Of a stretch of 64,000 bases of DNA, positions 34,792-45,128 are shown piece by piece (the first letter of the stretch is position 1; every line of letters starts with the position of its first letter). The notes under the pieces are model-generated. The model did not search any database. It saw only the letters and a list, made by a program, of their open reading frames with translations, and was not told the DNA's origin. Position numbers and translations under genes: made by a program. Source of the stretch: Bacillota bacterium (GTDB taxonomy: Bacteria; Bacillota; Clostridia; DSM-8532); the NCBI GenBank assembly GCA_023411795.1, contig JAEYOK010000016.1, forward strand, positions 124,001 to 188,000, written 5' to 3'.

Positions 34792-36976
34792 TATTCCCCC
34801 TAACAGGCTTATTATGTTTTGGTGCATTGTAAATGCTGTTATCAAGCTCCAGCAAGCTCTTTTTCTTCTCTAATTCAGGATACTCGGGGCGTTCATGATA
34901 AACTCCACTCAATACCTGAAGAAAGCTATCGGCTATAATACTAAGGTCTTTTAAGGTAAGGTCGCAACGGTCCAGTTGGCCGTCGTCAAGTTTGTCCTTA
35001 ATAATCTTACGAACCAGCCCTTCAGTTTTGCCCGGAGTCTTTTCGGTCATGGAGCGGACAGCAGCCTCAACCGAGTCAGCCAACATAACTACTGCCGCCT
35101 CTCGTGAGTCGGGTACCGGTCCTTCATAACGGAAATTACCTTCATCGGGCTCTTCAATTTTTTCTGTCTGAGTAGCTTTATGATAGAAATAGGCCACCAG
35201 CGTATTCCCATGATGCTGGCCTATAATATCCCGTATAATTTTAGGAAGACGATATTTTACCGCCAGTTCTTCTCCATCTTTCGTATGGGAAGTTATAACA
35301 AGGGAACTCAAGTTGGGGGTAAGTTTATCATGGGGGTTGTCCGATAATTGATTTTCCTTGAAGAAATGAGGGCGCTTCAGCTTCCCCACATCATGAAAGT
35401 ATGCCCCAACCCTGGCAAGCAAAGCATTGCCTCCTATCTCACGGGTAGCAACCTCGGCAAGATTTCCCACCATAAGGCTGTGATGGTATGTCCCGGGGGC
35501 CTCCATTAAGAGCCTCTTTAAAAGAGGATGATTGGGATCTGCCAACTCCAGCAATTTTAGCGGTGTCACAACATTAAAGGTGCTTTCAAGAAACGGCATA
35601 AGACCGATTGCCAGAATAATTGACAGCATGCCGTTTATAAAAGCCAGCCCTCCGTCATTAAAAAGACTCTCCAGACTCTTTTTTTCTATAATTCCTATCA
35701 AGGCAATAATAGCTGCGTTAATACAACCTAGAATAAGCCCCGCCAATGATATTTTTCTTCTCTGGGTAGCGTTTACTGTAAAGAATGCCGCAAATGTACC
35801 ACCTATAATGGACATAAGCAGAAATTCGAAGCTGCCCCCCACCATAAGTGAGAAACTAAAGGCAAGAAGTATGTTAACAGTTATCGCAGGTTCAATACCA
35901 AGGAAAATAGCAATTAAAACGGGAGTGATAAAAATCGGTATAAGCAGATATGATAGGTCCGGTATGAACTCACGAATAGTCCATGCAAACAAAGTAGTTA
36001 TGAGAATCGACACACATATTAAAAATATGGAGTTTCTGTCGTAATATATTTTGGGGTGAAAATTTCTAAGGTAAAAAACAGTAGCTACAAGTAAAAGCAG
36101 AACTATAATAAAAACAGCCATATATAGAAGATAGTCAGGCCTTCCTTCGCTGTCTATGTAGTTTAACTCCTTAAGCACATCAAATTTATCCTCAGTGACT
36201 ACATCATCCTTACTGATTATTCTTTCATCCTTATAAATGATGACGGGGTTGTCCTTAATATAATTCTCGATAAAGGCTTCCCTCTGAGCATTTGTAGACT
36301 CTTCATCAACACGGCTGTTAGGTTTAATTACCTTTTGAAGTACATCAACCGCAATGGGCTTCAGAGGCTCAATCGTATGACCTTTTCCAATAACATTGAG
36401 GCTATTGGCTATTTCAATTGCAATATTATCATCCATCAACTTAATTTTAGTCAGGCCCGGGATAATATTTTTAATTACTATGCTTTTTAACTCTGTAAAG
36501 CTTTCTTTCCCTTGATTTCCGAACAGTCCCTGCAGGGTAGGCTCGTCCAACTCAAAAAGAACAGCGAATGCTCCATCTTTATCAATGCCCTGTATCTTTT
36601 CAATTAAAGTCGCATATTCGACATCATTTTTCACATCGGTAATAAGCTGTTCAAGGGCATCAAAATACTCATAGGCCCCGTTAAGCATATCGCTATTGGC
36701 ATTTTCAATGTTTATTACCATAGGAGCCAGCTTTGAGGCCTTTTCCTCTGCATTCTGCCTTGTTTTTATCTTGTTTTCTATATCTCTGGGGGCTTGGATA
36801 TCATACTGAGAAATATCGCCTTGTTTGAGCTTGTACTTTTTAGGAGCTGCCTCGTACGCGACTAATGTCGAAATCACAAGCCATGTGAGAAAAAGAGCGA
36901 TAATTCGCTGAAATGACAAGCTCCTGATTAATTTAAACACTTTTATGTTTGATTCCTTCTTATTCTTTTTACCCAT
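34727..36976 (-). CDS. pgpH: PgpH-type 7TM-HD phosphodiesterase (c-di-AMP hydrolase family)
   Basis: This 749-residue protein has an N-terminal membrane helix (about 26-45), a large extracellular 7TMR-HDED domain (about 50-285), seven membrane helices (about 290-480) and a cytoplasmic HD domain with HHSLMVGNLAE and HDVGKLKRPHFF. In Listeria PgpH degrades cyclic di-AMP, which governs K+ and osmotic balance. A Glu/Asn-rich tail follows the HD domain and overlaps ybeY. It directly abuts phoH. Confidence 0.95.
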   Translation of the reverse strand: MGKKNKKESNIKVFKLIRSLSFQRIIALFLTWLVISTLVAYEAAPKKYKLKQGDISQYDIQAPRDIENKIKTRQNAEEKASKLAPMVINIENANSDMLNGAYEYFDALEQLITDVKNDVEYATLIEKIQGIDKDGAFAVLFELDEPTLQGLFGNQGKESFTELKSIVIKNIIPGLTKIKLMDDNIAIEIANSLNVIGKGHTIEPLKPIAVDVLQKVIKPNSRVDEESTNAQREAFIENYIKDNPVIIYKDERIISKDDVVTEDKFDVLKELNYIDSEGRPDYLLYMAVFIIVLLLLVATVFYLRNFHPKIYYDRNSIFLICVSILITTLFAWTIREFIPDLSYLLIPIFITPVLIAIFLGIEPAITVNILLAFSFSLMVGGSFEFLLMSIIGGTFAAFFTVNATQRRKISLAGLILGCINAAIIALIGIIEKKSLESLFNDGGLAFINGMLSIILAIGLMPFLESTFNVVTPLKLLELADPNHPLLKRLLMEAPGTYHHSLMVGNLAEVATREIGGNALLARVGAYFHDVGKLKRPHFFKENQLSDNPHDKLTPNLSSLVITSHTKDGEELAVKYRLPKIIRDIIGQHHGNTLVAYFYHKATQTEKIEEPDEGNFRYEGPVPDSREAAVVMLADSVEAAVRSMTEKTPGKTEGLVRKIIKDKLDDGQLDRCDLTLKDLSIIADSFLQVLSGVYHERPEYPELEKKKSLLELDNSIYNAPKHNKPVRGNNENEANNLQQAEEPDNIQRDT

Positions 36977-37942
36977 CTACACGCCCCTTCCTTTCGCATC
37001 ATATTCATATGCTTTTACTATGCGCTGAACTAGTTCGTGTCGTACAACATCTCGCTCTGTAAGATAGTTGAATGATATTCCATCAATATTATTAAGAACT
37101 CTTCTGGCCTCATTTAAGCCTGATTTACCAGAAGGAAGGTCAATTTGTGTTATATCACCTGTAATAACCATCCTCGAACCTATACCCATTCTGGTAAGGA
37201 ACATTTTCATTTGCTCAGGTGTGGTGTTTTGTGCTTCATCCAAAATTATAAATGAGTCATCAAGGGTTCTACCCCTCATATACGCAAGGGGTGCCACTTC
37301 AATTATACCTTTTTCAAGATTGCTTTGATAGGTTTCCGGTCCCATAATCTGATAAAGGGCGTCGTACAAAGGCCTCAAATATGGATCAACCTTATTTTGA
37401 AGATCCCCGGGCAAAAATCCCAAACGTTCACCAGCCTCGACAGCAGGTCTGGTCAATATAATACGATTTACTGTTTTTTCCCGGAATGCCATAACAGCAA
37501 GAGCTACTGCGAGAAATGTTTTCCCTGTACCGGCTGGTCCGATGCCGAATACTATTGAATTTTTACGCATTGCCTCAACATATCTTTTCTGACCTAATGT
37601 TTTTGTTTTAATAGGTTTGCCTCTGTATGTCACACATATTTGATCCAACGGAAGTGAGTCGCTTCTGACCCTTTCCTCTTCGCTAAGTTCTAAAAGGTAA
37701 CGAACATTCTGATCTGTAATTACATCTCCGCTTTCAGCAATTAGCATTAGCTTTTTTAGAATATCTACTGCCGTGTCAGCACGGCTCTCAAATCCGGAGA
37801 TATGAAGCTCATCATTTCTTGCCGTTATTTTTACATCCAGTCTGTCCTCTATCATTCTGATGTTTTTATCATTAGCACCGAACAGGTTTATAGCCAAATC
37901 AGGCTCCGGTAACTCTAATTGTCTTTCAACAACAGTATCCAA
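36977..37942 (-). CDS. phoH: PhoH family ATPase
   Basis: The 321-residue protein has an N-terminal KH-like part (about 20-75) and a PhoH domain with Walker A GPAGTGKTFLAVALA (near residue 137) and Walker B SFIILDEAQNTTPEQMK. The family is linked to RNA metabolism together with YbeY. It lies between yqfD and pgpH, the conserved Firmicute order, and the stop abuts the pgpH start. Confidence 0.96.
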   Translation of the reverse strand: MDTVVERQLELPEPDLAINLFGANDKNIRMIEDRLDVKITARNDELHISGFESRADTAVDILKKLMLIAESGDVITDQNVRYLLELSEEERVRSDSLPLDQICVTYRGKPIKTKTLGQKRYVEAMRKNSIVFGIGPAGTGKTFLAVALAVMAFREKTVNRIILTRPAVEAGERLGFLPGDLQNKVDPYLRPLYDALYQIMGPETYQSNLEKGIIEVAPLAYMRGRTLDDSFIILDEAQNTTPEQMKMFLTRMGIGSRMVITGDITQIDLPSGKSGLNEARRVLNNIDGISFNYLTERDVVRHELVQRIVKAYEYDAKGRGV

Positions 37943-37972
37943 TTCTCTTCTACCTTTCTTACGGTATTTTCA

Positions 37973-39178
37973 TTAAGGGCTTTGCGCCTCGTTCTCTATT
38001 ACGCGCTCCAGACCGGCGATATCTTCTTCGCATTCCACAACCACTTGTATATATATTGTTCCGTTTTCACTGTTTACCTGTTTAACTATTTCATCAACCA
38101 CGACACAATCATCGGGCATTCTCTGCTTTAAGTCATTTTTAGCTTTTTCCACCGCTACGACTAAGGCCTCATCTAAGGTTAAATCAACTTGTCTTTCCAT
38201 TATTTCAAAGCTTGTTTCAACAGTCAAGCCTATTGGCAGTTTTAACCCAAAGAGGGTAAGGAACTTGTCAACAGTTTGGGTTTCATATAGTTCATAGGGA
38301 GGATCACTCCCCAGTTTTAGCTTTCCGTCCAAAAACCTCAGGTATACCGTGTCATAGGTTTTTTCTGTTTTCAACCTTTGCGTGTATACCATCGATACAG
38401 GTAAAGAACTTTCATACCAGGTTTTTGCCACAACTTTACCCAACGCATGAACGTCTCGCGTTCCAAATTCGGGGTTTTTGCTTTGTAGTTTCCCCGAAAC
38501 CAATACCTGTCCTTCCTTTACTGTGTCCCCTTCCTTCACCAGGGCATTTCCGGCATAAACCTCCATTTGAGTTATATAACCGTCTCGTTGAGCTACAATA
38601 TTAAATGATTCATTATTTTTTATCAAAACCGGTGTAGCTATACTATCCTTAATGGTGACATAAAGTTTTACTCCCTTTAATTCGACACCGACCCAGGCCA
38701 GACCTTCTACATCAAGAGCAATCTGCGCAGCTAATTCCTTGGGATTCAATCCCCTTTTAAAGCTTCCTCTTCCTATCCTCTCCACTTCCAGAACATTCAA
38801 AACCTGCGGAATCATTTCCGGTTGATCACATATAACCTCAATATCCCAGATAATTGATGTAGAAAGAATCAGTAGAGCAGCAAATAGTATCAATCCGACC
38901 TTAAAGCCTTTTCTCTTTTTTAGGCGGTGCAGTAAAAAAGGTAATCCGCATTTTTTTTGGATATGAACCCTACAGCCTGATTTTTTAGCTGCCGGGCGCA
39001 TAAGTCTGAAACCCCTGAGGCTCGCCTTCATAGAGGCAGACTCCATATCTCTTCTCACTATGTCCCACAAAAGTATTTGCCGTTTAGAACAGATATTAAT
39101 AAATCGCTCCAAACTGCTACCAGTAATAATAATGATAACATATCCCCTGATATAATTCCATAAATGCACTAGAAACAT
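37973..39178 (-). CDS. yqfD: Sporulation protein YqfD
   Basis: This 401-residue protein begins with the YqfD pattern (LWNYIRGYV, then LERFINICSK), has a membrane helix near 95-115, and an extracellular region with AQRDGYITQMEVYAGNALV. It is a sigma-E-dependent sporulation protein of unknown mechanism in Bacillus. It forms a pair with yqfC 18 nt upstream and precedes phoH. No sigma-E promoter was identified with confidence. Confidence 0.93.
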   Translation of the reverse strand: MFLVHLWNYIRGYVIIIITGSSLERFINICSKRQILLWDIVRRDMESASMKASLRGFRLMRPAAKKSGCRVHIQKKCGLPFLLHRLKKRKGFKVGLILFAALLILSTSIIWDIEVICDQPEMIPQVLNVLEVERIGRGSFKRGLNPKELAAQIALDVEGLAWVGVELKGVKLYVTIKDSIATPVLIKNNESFNIVAQRDGYITQMEVYAGNALVKEGDTVKEGQVLVSGKLQSKNPEFGTRDVHALGKVVAKTWYESSLPVSMVYTQRLKTEKTYDTVYLRFLDGKLKLGSDPPYELYETQTVDKFLTLFGLKLPIGLTVETSFEIMERQVDLTLDEALVVAVEKAKNDLKQRMPDDCVVVDEIVKQVNSENGTIYIQVVVECEEDIAGLERVIENEAQSP

Positions 39179-39196
39179 AAGCCAATCAACCCACTT

Positions 39197-39520
39197 TTAC
39201 GCATCGTAATCGATATTTGAAATCTTTCCTCCAATAATAATTTCTTCGTTGGTTATCTCTCTAATAGTAAGCACATCTCCTGTAACTTTAATAACACCGT
39301 TATTGGTATTGATACGTATCATACCGTTCTGAAAATCCATTATCCCTTTAAAATTTTCAATGAGGACCTCGCCACGACCTATAGCTGTTACCTTGGGCCT
39401 ATTTCCATATGCGTCGGCAGGTATTTCAAACATTCTTGCAAGCTTTTCCCCAAGGCTCTCTCCCGGCTCTTTTTTAGCTTTCTTAGACCCTTTTATTTTG
39501 TGAATTCCTTTTTTCATCAA
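39197..39520 (-). CDS. yqfC: Sporulation protein YqfC
   Basis: The 107-residue protein shows the YqfC features: a Lys-rich start, EIPADAYGNRPKVTAIGRGE, and the repeated strand-turn pattern near IRINTNNGVIKV and LTIREI. It belongs to the YabP/YqfC family of spore-coat-associated proteins. Its ATG overlaps the stop of the upstream deacetylase gene by four bases. Confidence 0.93.
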   Translation of the reverse strand: MMKKGIHKIKGSKKAKKEPGESLGEKLARMFEIPADAYGNRPKVTAIGRGEVLIENFKGIMDFQNGMIRINTNNGVIKVTGDVLTIREITNEEIIIGGKISNIDYDA

Positions 39521-40422
39521 CCTTCACCTCTCGCTAACTTCTCCAGTTCAAAGACATCCCCGAATTCATAGCCAGAAGATCTGACATACTCTATAATAGC
39601 GTTTAAGGCTTCGGCATTATCCTTGGATACCGCATGAAGTAATATTATTTCCCCATTATGGAGATTATCCTTAACCTTCTGGAATGCATATTCCCAGCCT
39701 CTTTGACGATCCTTTGCCCAATCATCATAGGCAAAGCTCCAAAACACGTTGATATATCCAAGTTTGGTTGTAATATCCAGGCTTCTTTCACTATACTCAC
39801 CCTTTGGCGGCCTTAAAAAAACCATGTTCTTACCAAATTTCTGATTAAATTTCCTGTCAAGGCCCACCACTTCTTCTTCTATTTCCTTTTCGTCAAGCAG
39901 TGGTAGACTTTTATGTCCAACGGTGTGATTGCCCACAGCGTGCCCTTCATCTATCATTCGTTGGACCAGAGCCTCTTCTTTCTCCAAATATGGTCCGGTT
40001 ATAAAAAAGATGGCATTTACTTTGTTCTCGTATAGAACATCGAGTATTTTTGGTGTATAACCATTCTCGTACCCCTCATCAAAGGTGAGATAAATAGTTT
40101 TTTTGCTTGTATCGGCTATGTATAATGAGCTATACTTTGCCAAAAGCTCAGGGGCACCCGGATCAGCCTTAGGCAGCTCGCCATTCTTACTCCTCAATAA
40201 ACCCCAACTTCTGAAACCCGAATAGCTATCATTGGTACCAGATGCATAATACTGGGTTTCCGATACGCCTGACCCTTCTCCTTCAGACAATGCTCCTGTA
40301 ATCTCCTCGTTAAATATAAACTGTGAAAAAACCGGGAGTTCCTGAAAAAAGAGCAGATAAAGTGTAACTAAAGCCAAGACTCCTATCACAAAAAAGCTGA
40401 AATACTTATAGATTTTTTCCAT
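39517..40422 (-). CDS. pdaA: PdaA-like polysaccharide deacetylase (muramic delta-lactam de-N-acetylase)
   Basis: This membrane-anchored NodB-family enzyme (helix at about residues 5-27) has the metal and catalytic motifs TFDEGYENG, HTVGHKSLP and RPPKGEYSER, and a C-terminal LLHAVSKDNAEAL. The pattern fits the PdaA family, which makes the muramic delta-lactam of spore cortex. A terminator hairpin overlaps the upstream ATG at 40449, so the ATG at 40422 (GGTGG upstream) is the start. Adjacent yqfC/yqfD support a sporulation role. Confidence 0.88.
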   Translation of the reverse strand: MEKIYKYFSFFVIGVLALVTLYLLFFQELPVFSQFIFNEEITGALSEGEGSGVSETQYYASGTNDSYSGFRSWGLLRSKNGELPKADPGAPELLAKYSSLYIADTSKKTIYLTFDEGYENGYTPKILDVLYENKVNAIFFITGPYLEKEEALVQRMIDEGHAVGNHTVGHKSLPLLDEKEIEEEVVGLDRKFNQKFGKNMVFLRPPKGEYSERSLDITTKLGYINVFWSFAYDDWAKDRQRGWEYAFQKVKDNLHNGEIILLHAVSKDNAEALNAIIEYVRSSGYEFGDVFELEKLARGEG

Positions 40423-40434
40423 ATTACCACCGGA

Positions 40435-40467
40435 ATAAAAAAGAGCCATTGCTATTCAATGACTCTT
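40435..40467 (-). terminator. Terminator between the DUF881 pair and pdaA
   Basis: Reading leftward, AAGAGTCATTG pairs with CAATGGCTCTT around a 5-nt loop, followed by TTTTTTATT. It separates the DUF881 transcript from the pdaA-yqfC transcript. Confidence 0.85.
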
Positions 40468-40526
40468 ATCTCCTACTATCATTATATTATATGGGGACAA
40501 GCCAAAATTACAAAAAGAGCTTTTAT

Positions 40527-41222
40527 TTACTGTACAGTGGTGAGCTTGTCAATCTTTAAGACCGTTCCGTCGTCTCTGACTGCCGGTATAACAATAACTT
40601 CTTCCTTTTTTAAACTCACTTCAAACCCATAATATCGGAATTTCTCCAACACCCCGGCCAGAATATTTAGTGATCTTTCCATATTATTAGGATCTCCTAT
40701 AGCTTTTATAGTATAGGGTGGAACTAACTGGCTTCCATTAATCATTATATAATCACTTGCATTGCGAATTTCACTTAAGGCGACAATTCGTTCATCATTC
40801 ACCGAAATTGCCTGTGCATCGGAAGCCTTAAGCTCATTTATCAGTTCCTCTATATGCCTATCTTCAACTGTTTTTTCTCCCCCCGACTCAATGCCTATTA
40901 TCAATCCGGGACCCTTTACAGTTTCAAGACCAGCCTTAATACGGGCTACTAGTATTTCCTTTTCAAGGGCTGTAATTTTATCTTTAACAGTTGTCTCACC
41001 GTCCTTGAAAGCATCAACTTCTCTCTGAAGCTCTTGGAGTCGACTCTTTAAATTCTCATTGTTCTTTTTCTCCAATAATAATTCATCTATAATTTCACTT
41101 ACATTTTTCTTTTCATATTGGGCTAAAACCTGGTTTACCTTGACACTTCTGAATTGCCAAGCCAAAAGAATACCTAAAATAAGGCAAACAGCTGCAAGTG
41201 ATACCGTCTTAAAAGCCTTCAT
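40527..41222 (-). CDS. DUF881 membrane protein (YlxW-like)
   Basis: The 231-residue protein has an N-terminal membrane helix (about 5-23), a coiled coil (about 45-90), and the DUF881 domain with the signature IEELINELKASDAQAISVNDERI and PPYTIKAIGDP. The family occurs in tandem pairs near division and wall genes (ylxW/ylxX in Bacillus). Its biochemical function is unknown. It overlaps the preceding DUF881 gene by four bases. Confidence 0.9.
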   Translation of the reverse strand: MKAFKTVSLAAVCLILGILLAWQFRSVKVNQVLAQYEKKNVSEIIDELLLEKKNNENLKSRLQELQREVDAFKDGETTVKDKITALEKEILVARIKAGLETVKGPGLIIGIESGGEKTVEDRHIEELINELKASDAQAISVNDERIVALSEIRNASDYIMINGSQLVPPYTIKAIGDPNNMERSLNILAGVLEKFRYYGFEVSLKKEEVIVIPAVRDDGTVLKIDKLTTVQ

Positions 41223-41938
41223 TTCGAAACCACCTCCAAACCTTTCAAAGACTCCTCAAGTGAAGTGTGTATATTATACTTATTCACTACAATATCGTCC
41301 TGCTTTACTATATTTATACGAATATCATAAAGACGCATAAACGCAACCGGAGCCATGGTCTCAATTGCTTCGTACAATACGTCAGGATCTCCGATCGCTT
41401 TAATGACATAGGGTGGGGGATAACGATTATTGTTTACAATTATTGTCGGTCCGGCACATATCGGTTTTGTCGTAAACATAAGTCTTTCGCCATTAATGGA
41501 TATAGCCTGGGCACCGTTTTCCCTAAGTTCATCCAATATATTATTGACATCATTATCGTGGATTATATAGTCTTCTACGTCAAGCTCTCCCTTAGCCGGT
41601 GCATCTTCCATGGTAATTACAATTCCACTGCCTTTGACGGGAGTAAGACCTGCACGGAAATTTTCAAAATCTCGTTCCTTTAATAGGTTGGTAATTTCTT
41701 GATTATTGAGATTATCCCCAAGGTTTTTCCATAGCTCTTCACGTTCGGCTTCAATAATTTCAATCTTTTCGATCAAGCTTTTGTTTTCACTTCTTTCCTG
41801 CTCAAGCTCAGCCGCAAGTTCCTTAGCCGACGCGCCCTCATTTGACTCGGATAAAATAATGCCTCTGAATTGAAGATTAATAAGAATTCCGAATAAAAGA
41901 AATATTACAAACATCATGCCACGATGGCCTTTATTCAT
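41219..41938 (-). CDS. DUF881 membrane protein (YlxX-like)
   Basis: The 239-residue paralogue of the next gene has the same layout: N-terminal membrane helix (about 8-28), coiled coil, and the DUF881 block NNILDELRENGAQAISINGERL followed by PPYVIKAIGDP. The two lie in tandem, so a duplication followed by divergence is likely. It follows the HD-GYP gene by 23 nt. Confidence 0.9.
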   Translation of the reverse strand: MNKGHRGMMFVIFLLFGILINLQFRGIILSESNEGASAKELAAELEQERSENKSLIEKIEIIEAEREELWKNLGDNLNNQEITNLLKERDFENFRAGLTPVKGSGIVITMEDAPAKGELDVEDYIIHDNDVNNILDELRENGAQAISINGERLMFTTKPICAGPTIIVNNNRYPPPYVIKAIGDPDVLYEAIETMAPVAFMRLYDIRINIVKQDDIVVNKYNIHTSLEESLKGLEVVSK

Positions 41939-41961
41939 TTAACCCTCGCCTTTCAATCTTG

Positions 41962-43011
41962 TCAAACAAACTCCTTAATCCTCACAAATTTTGATACTGA
42001 GGTGTCAATATAGCGATCCCCAACCTGTACCACAGGACGGGATAAGCTCTGCTTATTCATAAAGACTACTATTCCTGCTTCACCTGTGTTTAGTACAACC
42101 TTTGAGCCAATATAATAACTTGTAACATTATTCAAAAATGTATCTAGTACTATTGGATCAAGTATACCAAAACTTCCGTGTTGCATCAATTCAAATACTT
42201 TAAAAGGTGTATCCTTGCTCTTATATATTCGGTTCGCCGTCATGGCATCAAATATGTCAGCTACGGTAATAATCTTTGAATAAAGATTTAGCTTGTCACC
42301 GGTAAGTCCCATGGGATAACCGCTGCCGTCTTCTTTTTCGTGGTGGGTAAGTATTGCCTTAGCCACTTCCACAGGGATATTTCCATAATTCTTTACAATG
42401 TTATAGCTATATTCGGAATGCCTTTTCATCTCCATGAATTCTTCATCAGTAAGTTTATCGGGCTTATTTAAAATTTCAACCGGAATACGGGTCTTACCAA
42501 TATCGTGAAGTAGTCCTGCCTGTACTAGGTTCCTTATATGGTAATCGTCAAGTCGTAACCATTTCCCGATGATCATACAAAGCATAGATACATTCAGGCT
42601 ATGATAATATGTATATTCATCTATGCTTCTAACCATTGTTATTGAATCTATAATATTCCTGTTGCTCTCAGATTTTTTAGCGATTGATTTAACTATTTCA
42701 TTTACGGCTTCCACATCCAAGCTTCTTCCTGACGAAATATATTGAAATAATTGCTTGGTGGAATTTAAATCCTGTTCATATTCTATGGCAAAAAACTGTG
42801 GTGAATCAAAATCATAACTGACTTCTTTACTATGAGGCTCATCAATATGTACCGTTATTTCTTGTATGCCTATGTTCTTAAGACGTTGAATGGTAAGGCT
42901 ATCCAGAGCAACACCATCCCATATCATAACGTTGCCCAATTTATTAAAGACGACTTCCGCTGTCTTCATACCCGGATTTACCTTATCAATCGGTAAAATC
43001 ATCTTTTTCAT
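41962..43011 (-). CDS. HD-GYP domain protein (probable c-di-GMP phosphodiesterase)
   Basis: This 349-residue cytosolic protein has a variable N-terminal part (about 1-110) and an HD-GYP domain with YHSLNVSMLC, LLHDIGKTRIP, and HHEKEDGSGYPMGLTGDKL. The GYP triplet is present as GSGYP, so c-di-GMP hydrolysis is plausible. c-di-GMP would connect motility, attachment and cellulose use, but no direct link is seen. It starts the transcript that includes the DUF881 genes. Confidence 0.9.
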   Translation of the reverse strand: MKKMILPIDKVNPGMKTAEVVFNKLGNVMIWDGVALDSLTIQRLKNIGIQEITVHIDEPHSKEVSYDFDSPQFFAIEYEQDLNSTKQLFQYISSGRSLDVEAVNEIVKSIAKKSESNRNIIDSITMVRSIDEYTYYHSLNVSMLCMIIGKWLRLDDYHIRNLVQAGLLHDIGKTRIPVEILNKPDKLTDEEFMEMKRHSEYSYNIVKNYGNIPVEVAKAILTHHEKEDGSGYPMGLTGDKLNLYSKIITVADIFDAMTANRIYKSKDTPFKVFELMQHGSFGILDPIVLDTFLNNVTSYYIGSKVVLNTGEAGIVVFMNKQSLSRPVVQVGDRYIDTSVSKFVRIKEFV

Positions 43012-43112
43012 TTGTACAGCCTCCGGTAAAATATTCCTACCCTAATATTATCGAAATTTATGGTTTATAGCTTAAGCATTTATCAATTCTTCATGTTTTG
43101 CGGCATAATACT

Positions 43113-45122
43113 TTATTTAGTAATACCACACATGCTGTTAAAGGTATCCTCGTCTATAATTGTAACTCCCAACTGCACTGCTTTGTCAAGTTTACTGCCT
43201 GCTTCATCACCGGCTAAAACATATGATGTCTTCTTAGACACGCTTCCGGATACCTTGCCTCCTCTTTCCTCAATCATCTGGGATGCTTCATTTCTGGAGT
43301 AGTTAGGCAATGTTCCTGTAAGCACAAAGGTTAAACCGGCAAAAGCTCCACCCTTCTTCTGTAACGATGACTCCATATTTACACCGAGGGCTTTTAGCTG
43401 TGAAATCGTATGCTGTGTTTGCTCCTGTTTAAGAAAACTTTCTAGGCTCGCAGCCATTTTCTCGCCGAATTCTTCAACTTTTTGTAATTCCACAGCGTTC
43501 GCAGACATGAGCGCATCCATGGTCTTAAAATGCTCTGCTACCAATTGGGCCGCTCTTTTACCTATATGACGAACACCGAGTCCGAAAAGAAGCTTACTTA
43601 AATCATTAGTCTTAGATTTTTCCAGGGATGTAAGAAGGTTATCAACTGACTTTTCACCCATGCGTTCCAGTAAAATAAGCTGTTCTCTCTTCTCATATAA
43701 AGTATATAAATCAGGTATAGATTTTATAAAATCTTTTTCCAGCAGCATTTCAATGAGAGCAGGTCCGAGCCCCTCAATGTTCATTGCGTCACGGGAGGCA
43801 AAATGTACAATGCTCCGAAATAATCTGGCCGGGCATTCAATTCCCGTACACCTAATTACGGCCTCTTGTTCCTCCCTCACGGCAGGAGCTCCGCAAACAG
43901 GGCATAGTGATGGCATCTTAAATTGGGTAGAATTTTCGGGACGAGCCGAAAAATCCACTTCAAGAACCTCCGGTATTATTTCACCGGCTTTTCTGACCCA
44001 AACCATGTCTCCAATCCTTATATCTCTTTCCGTAATAAAGTCTTCATTGTGGAGAGTGGCTCTTGATACAGTTGTCCCGGCAAGGCGAACAGGTTCCAGA
44101 ACCGCATTGGGTGTTAGTGCCCCTGTGCGTCCAACCTGAATCACTATGTCTTTTAAAAGTGTTTTTTTGACCTCAGGCGGGTATTTATAAGCAATTGCCC
44201 ATCTAGGCGCCTTACTGGTTGAGCCTAATATTACCCTTTGGGCCAGATTGTTTACTTTTACTACCGCTCCGTCGGTTTCATATGGGAGAGTTCCTCGTAA
44301 CTCTCCAAAAGCATTTATTTCCTCCACCACTTCATCCATATTGCTACATAGCCCATACTCCGGGCTGATTTTGAAGCCCAGGTTCTTTAAAAATTCCAAG
44401 GAGTCGGTATGGGAAGAAAAGCTAATGCCTTCGACTTTTTGTACGTTGAAAACAAAAATATCCAGCTTTCGCGAGGCTGTCACTGACGGCTCAAGTTGTC
44501 TTAATGAGCCTGCCGCCGCATTTCTTGGGTTGGCGAAGGTTTTCTGCCCCATGGCTTCCTGCCTATCATTTAAGTCTAAAAAATCTTTTTTAGACATAAA
44601 GACCTCACCTCTGACCTCCAGATAAGGTAAATCAATATTATCTGGGATAGAAAGCTTTAATGGAATTGATTTTATTGTTCTTAAATTACCGGTTACATCT
44701 TCGCCGACTTCTCCGTCTCCCCTGGTTGAACCTCTTTTAAATAATCCATTTTCATATTCAATGGAGACTGAAAGACCATCTATTTTCTTTTCAACGACAT
44801 ATTCTATATTAGTTTCTCCAAGAGCGTCTCTGACACGGCGATCAAAAGCGTATAGTTCTTCAATCGAAAAAACATCCTGAAGGCTCTCCATTTTAACTTC
44901 ATGAATTACCTTCTCAAAGGCATTTGAGGCTTGTCCTCCGACCCTCTGAGTAGGAGAATCAGGTGTTATAAGATGCGGATTTTTTTCCTCTAAAGCCAGA
45001 AGCTCGTGATAAAGTTTATCATATTCGTAATCCTCTATCTCCGGGCTATCATCAATATAGTATCTGCGGCTGTAATAATCAAGAAGATTACGTAACTCAG
45101 CGATTCGCTTCTCGGCATCCAT
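43113..45122 (-). CDS. ligA: NAD+-dependent DNA ligase LigA
   Basis: This replicative ligase of 669 residues shows the N-terminal Ia domain (YYIDDSPEIEDYEYD), catalytic Lys113 in EKKIDGLS, the OB-fold, the four-Cys zinc finger (CPVCG and CTGIECPARL), HhH repeats and a C-terminal BRCT domain (FVLTGTLPNYSR). Order and length are standard. The amidase gene lies 6 nt upstream of its start. Confidence 0.98.
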   Translation of the reverse strand: MDAEKRIAELRNLLDYYSRRYYIDDSPEIEDYEYDKLYHELLALEEKNPHLITPDSPTQRVGGQASNAFEKVIHEVKMESLQDVFSIEELYAFDRRVRDALGETNIEYVVEKKIDGLSVSIEYENGLFKRGSTRGDGEVGEDVTGNLRTIKSIPLKLSIPDNIDLPYLEVRGEVFMSKKDFLDLNDRQEAMGQKTFANPRNAAAGSLRQLEPSVTASRKLDIFVFNVQKVEGISFSSHTDSLEFLKNLGFKISPEYGLCSNMDEVVEEINAFGELRGTLPYETDGAVVKVNNLAQRVILGSTSKAPRWAIAYKYPPEVKKTLLKDIVIQVGRTGALTPNAVLEPVRLAGTTVSRATLHNEDFITERDIRIGDMVWVRKAGEIIPEVLEVDFSARPENSTQFKMPSLCPVCGAPAVREEQEAVIRCTGIECPARLFRSIVHFASRDAMNIEGLGPALIEMLLEKDFIKSIPDLYTLYEKREQLILLERMGEKSVDNLLTSLEKSKTNDLSKLLFGLGVRHIGKRAAQLVAEHFKTMDALMSANAVELQKVEEFGEKMAASLESFLKQEQTQHTISQLKALGVNMESSLQKKGGAFAGLTFVLTGTLPNYSRNEASQMIEERGGKVSGSVSKKTSYVLAGDEAGSKLDKAVQLGVTIIDEDTFNSMCGITK

Positions 45123-45128
45123 TCACGC

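Noticed and set aside
35532..36044. Plus-strand 170-codon open frame
   Set aside because: It is antisense to pgpH membrane helices and has no recognisable family features.
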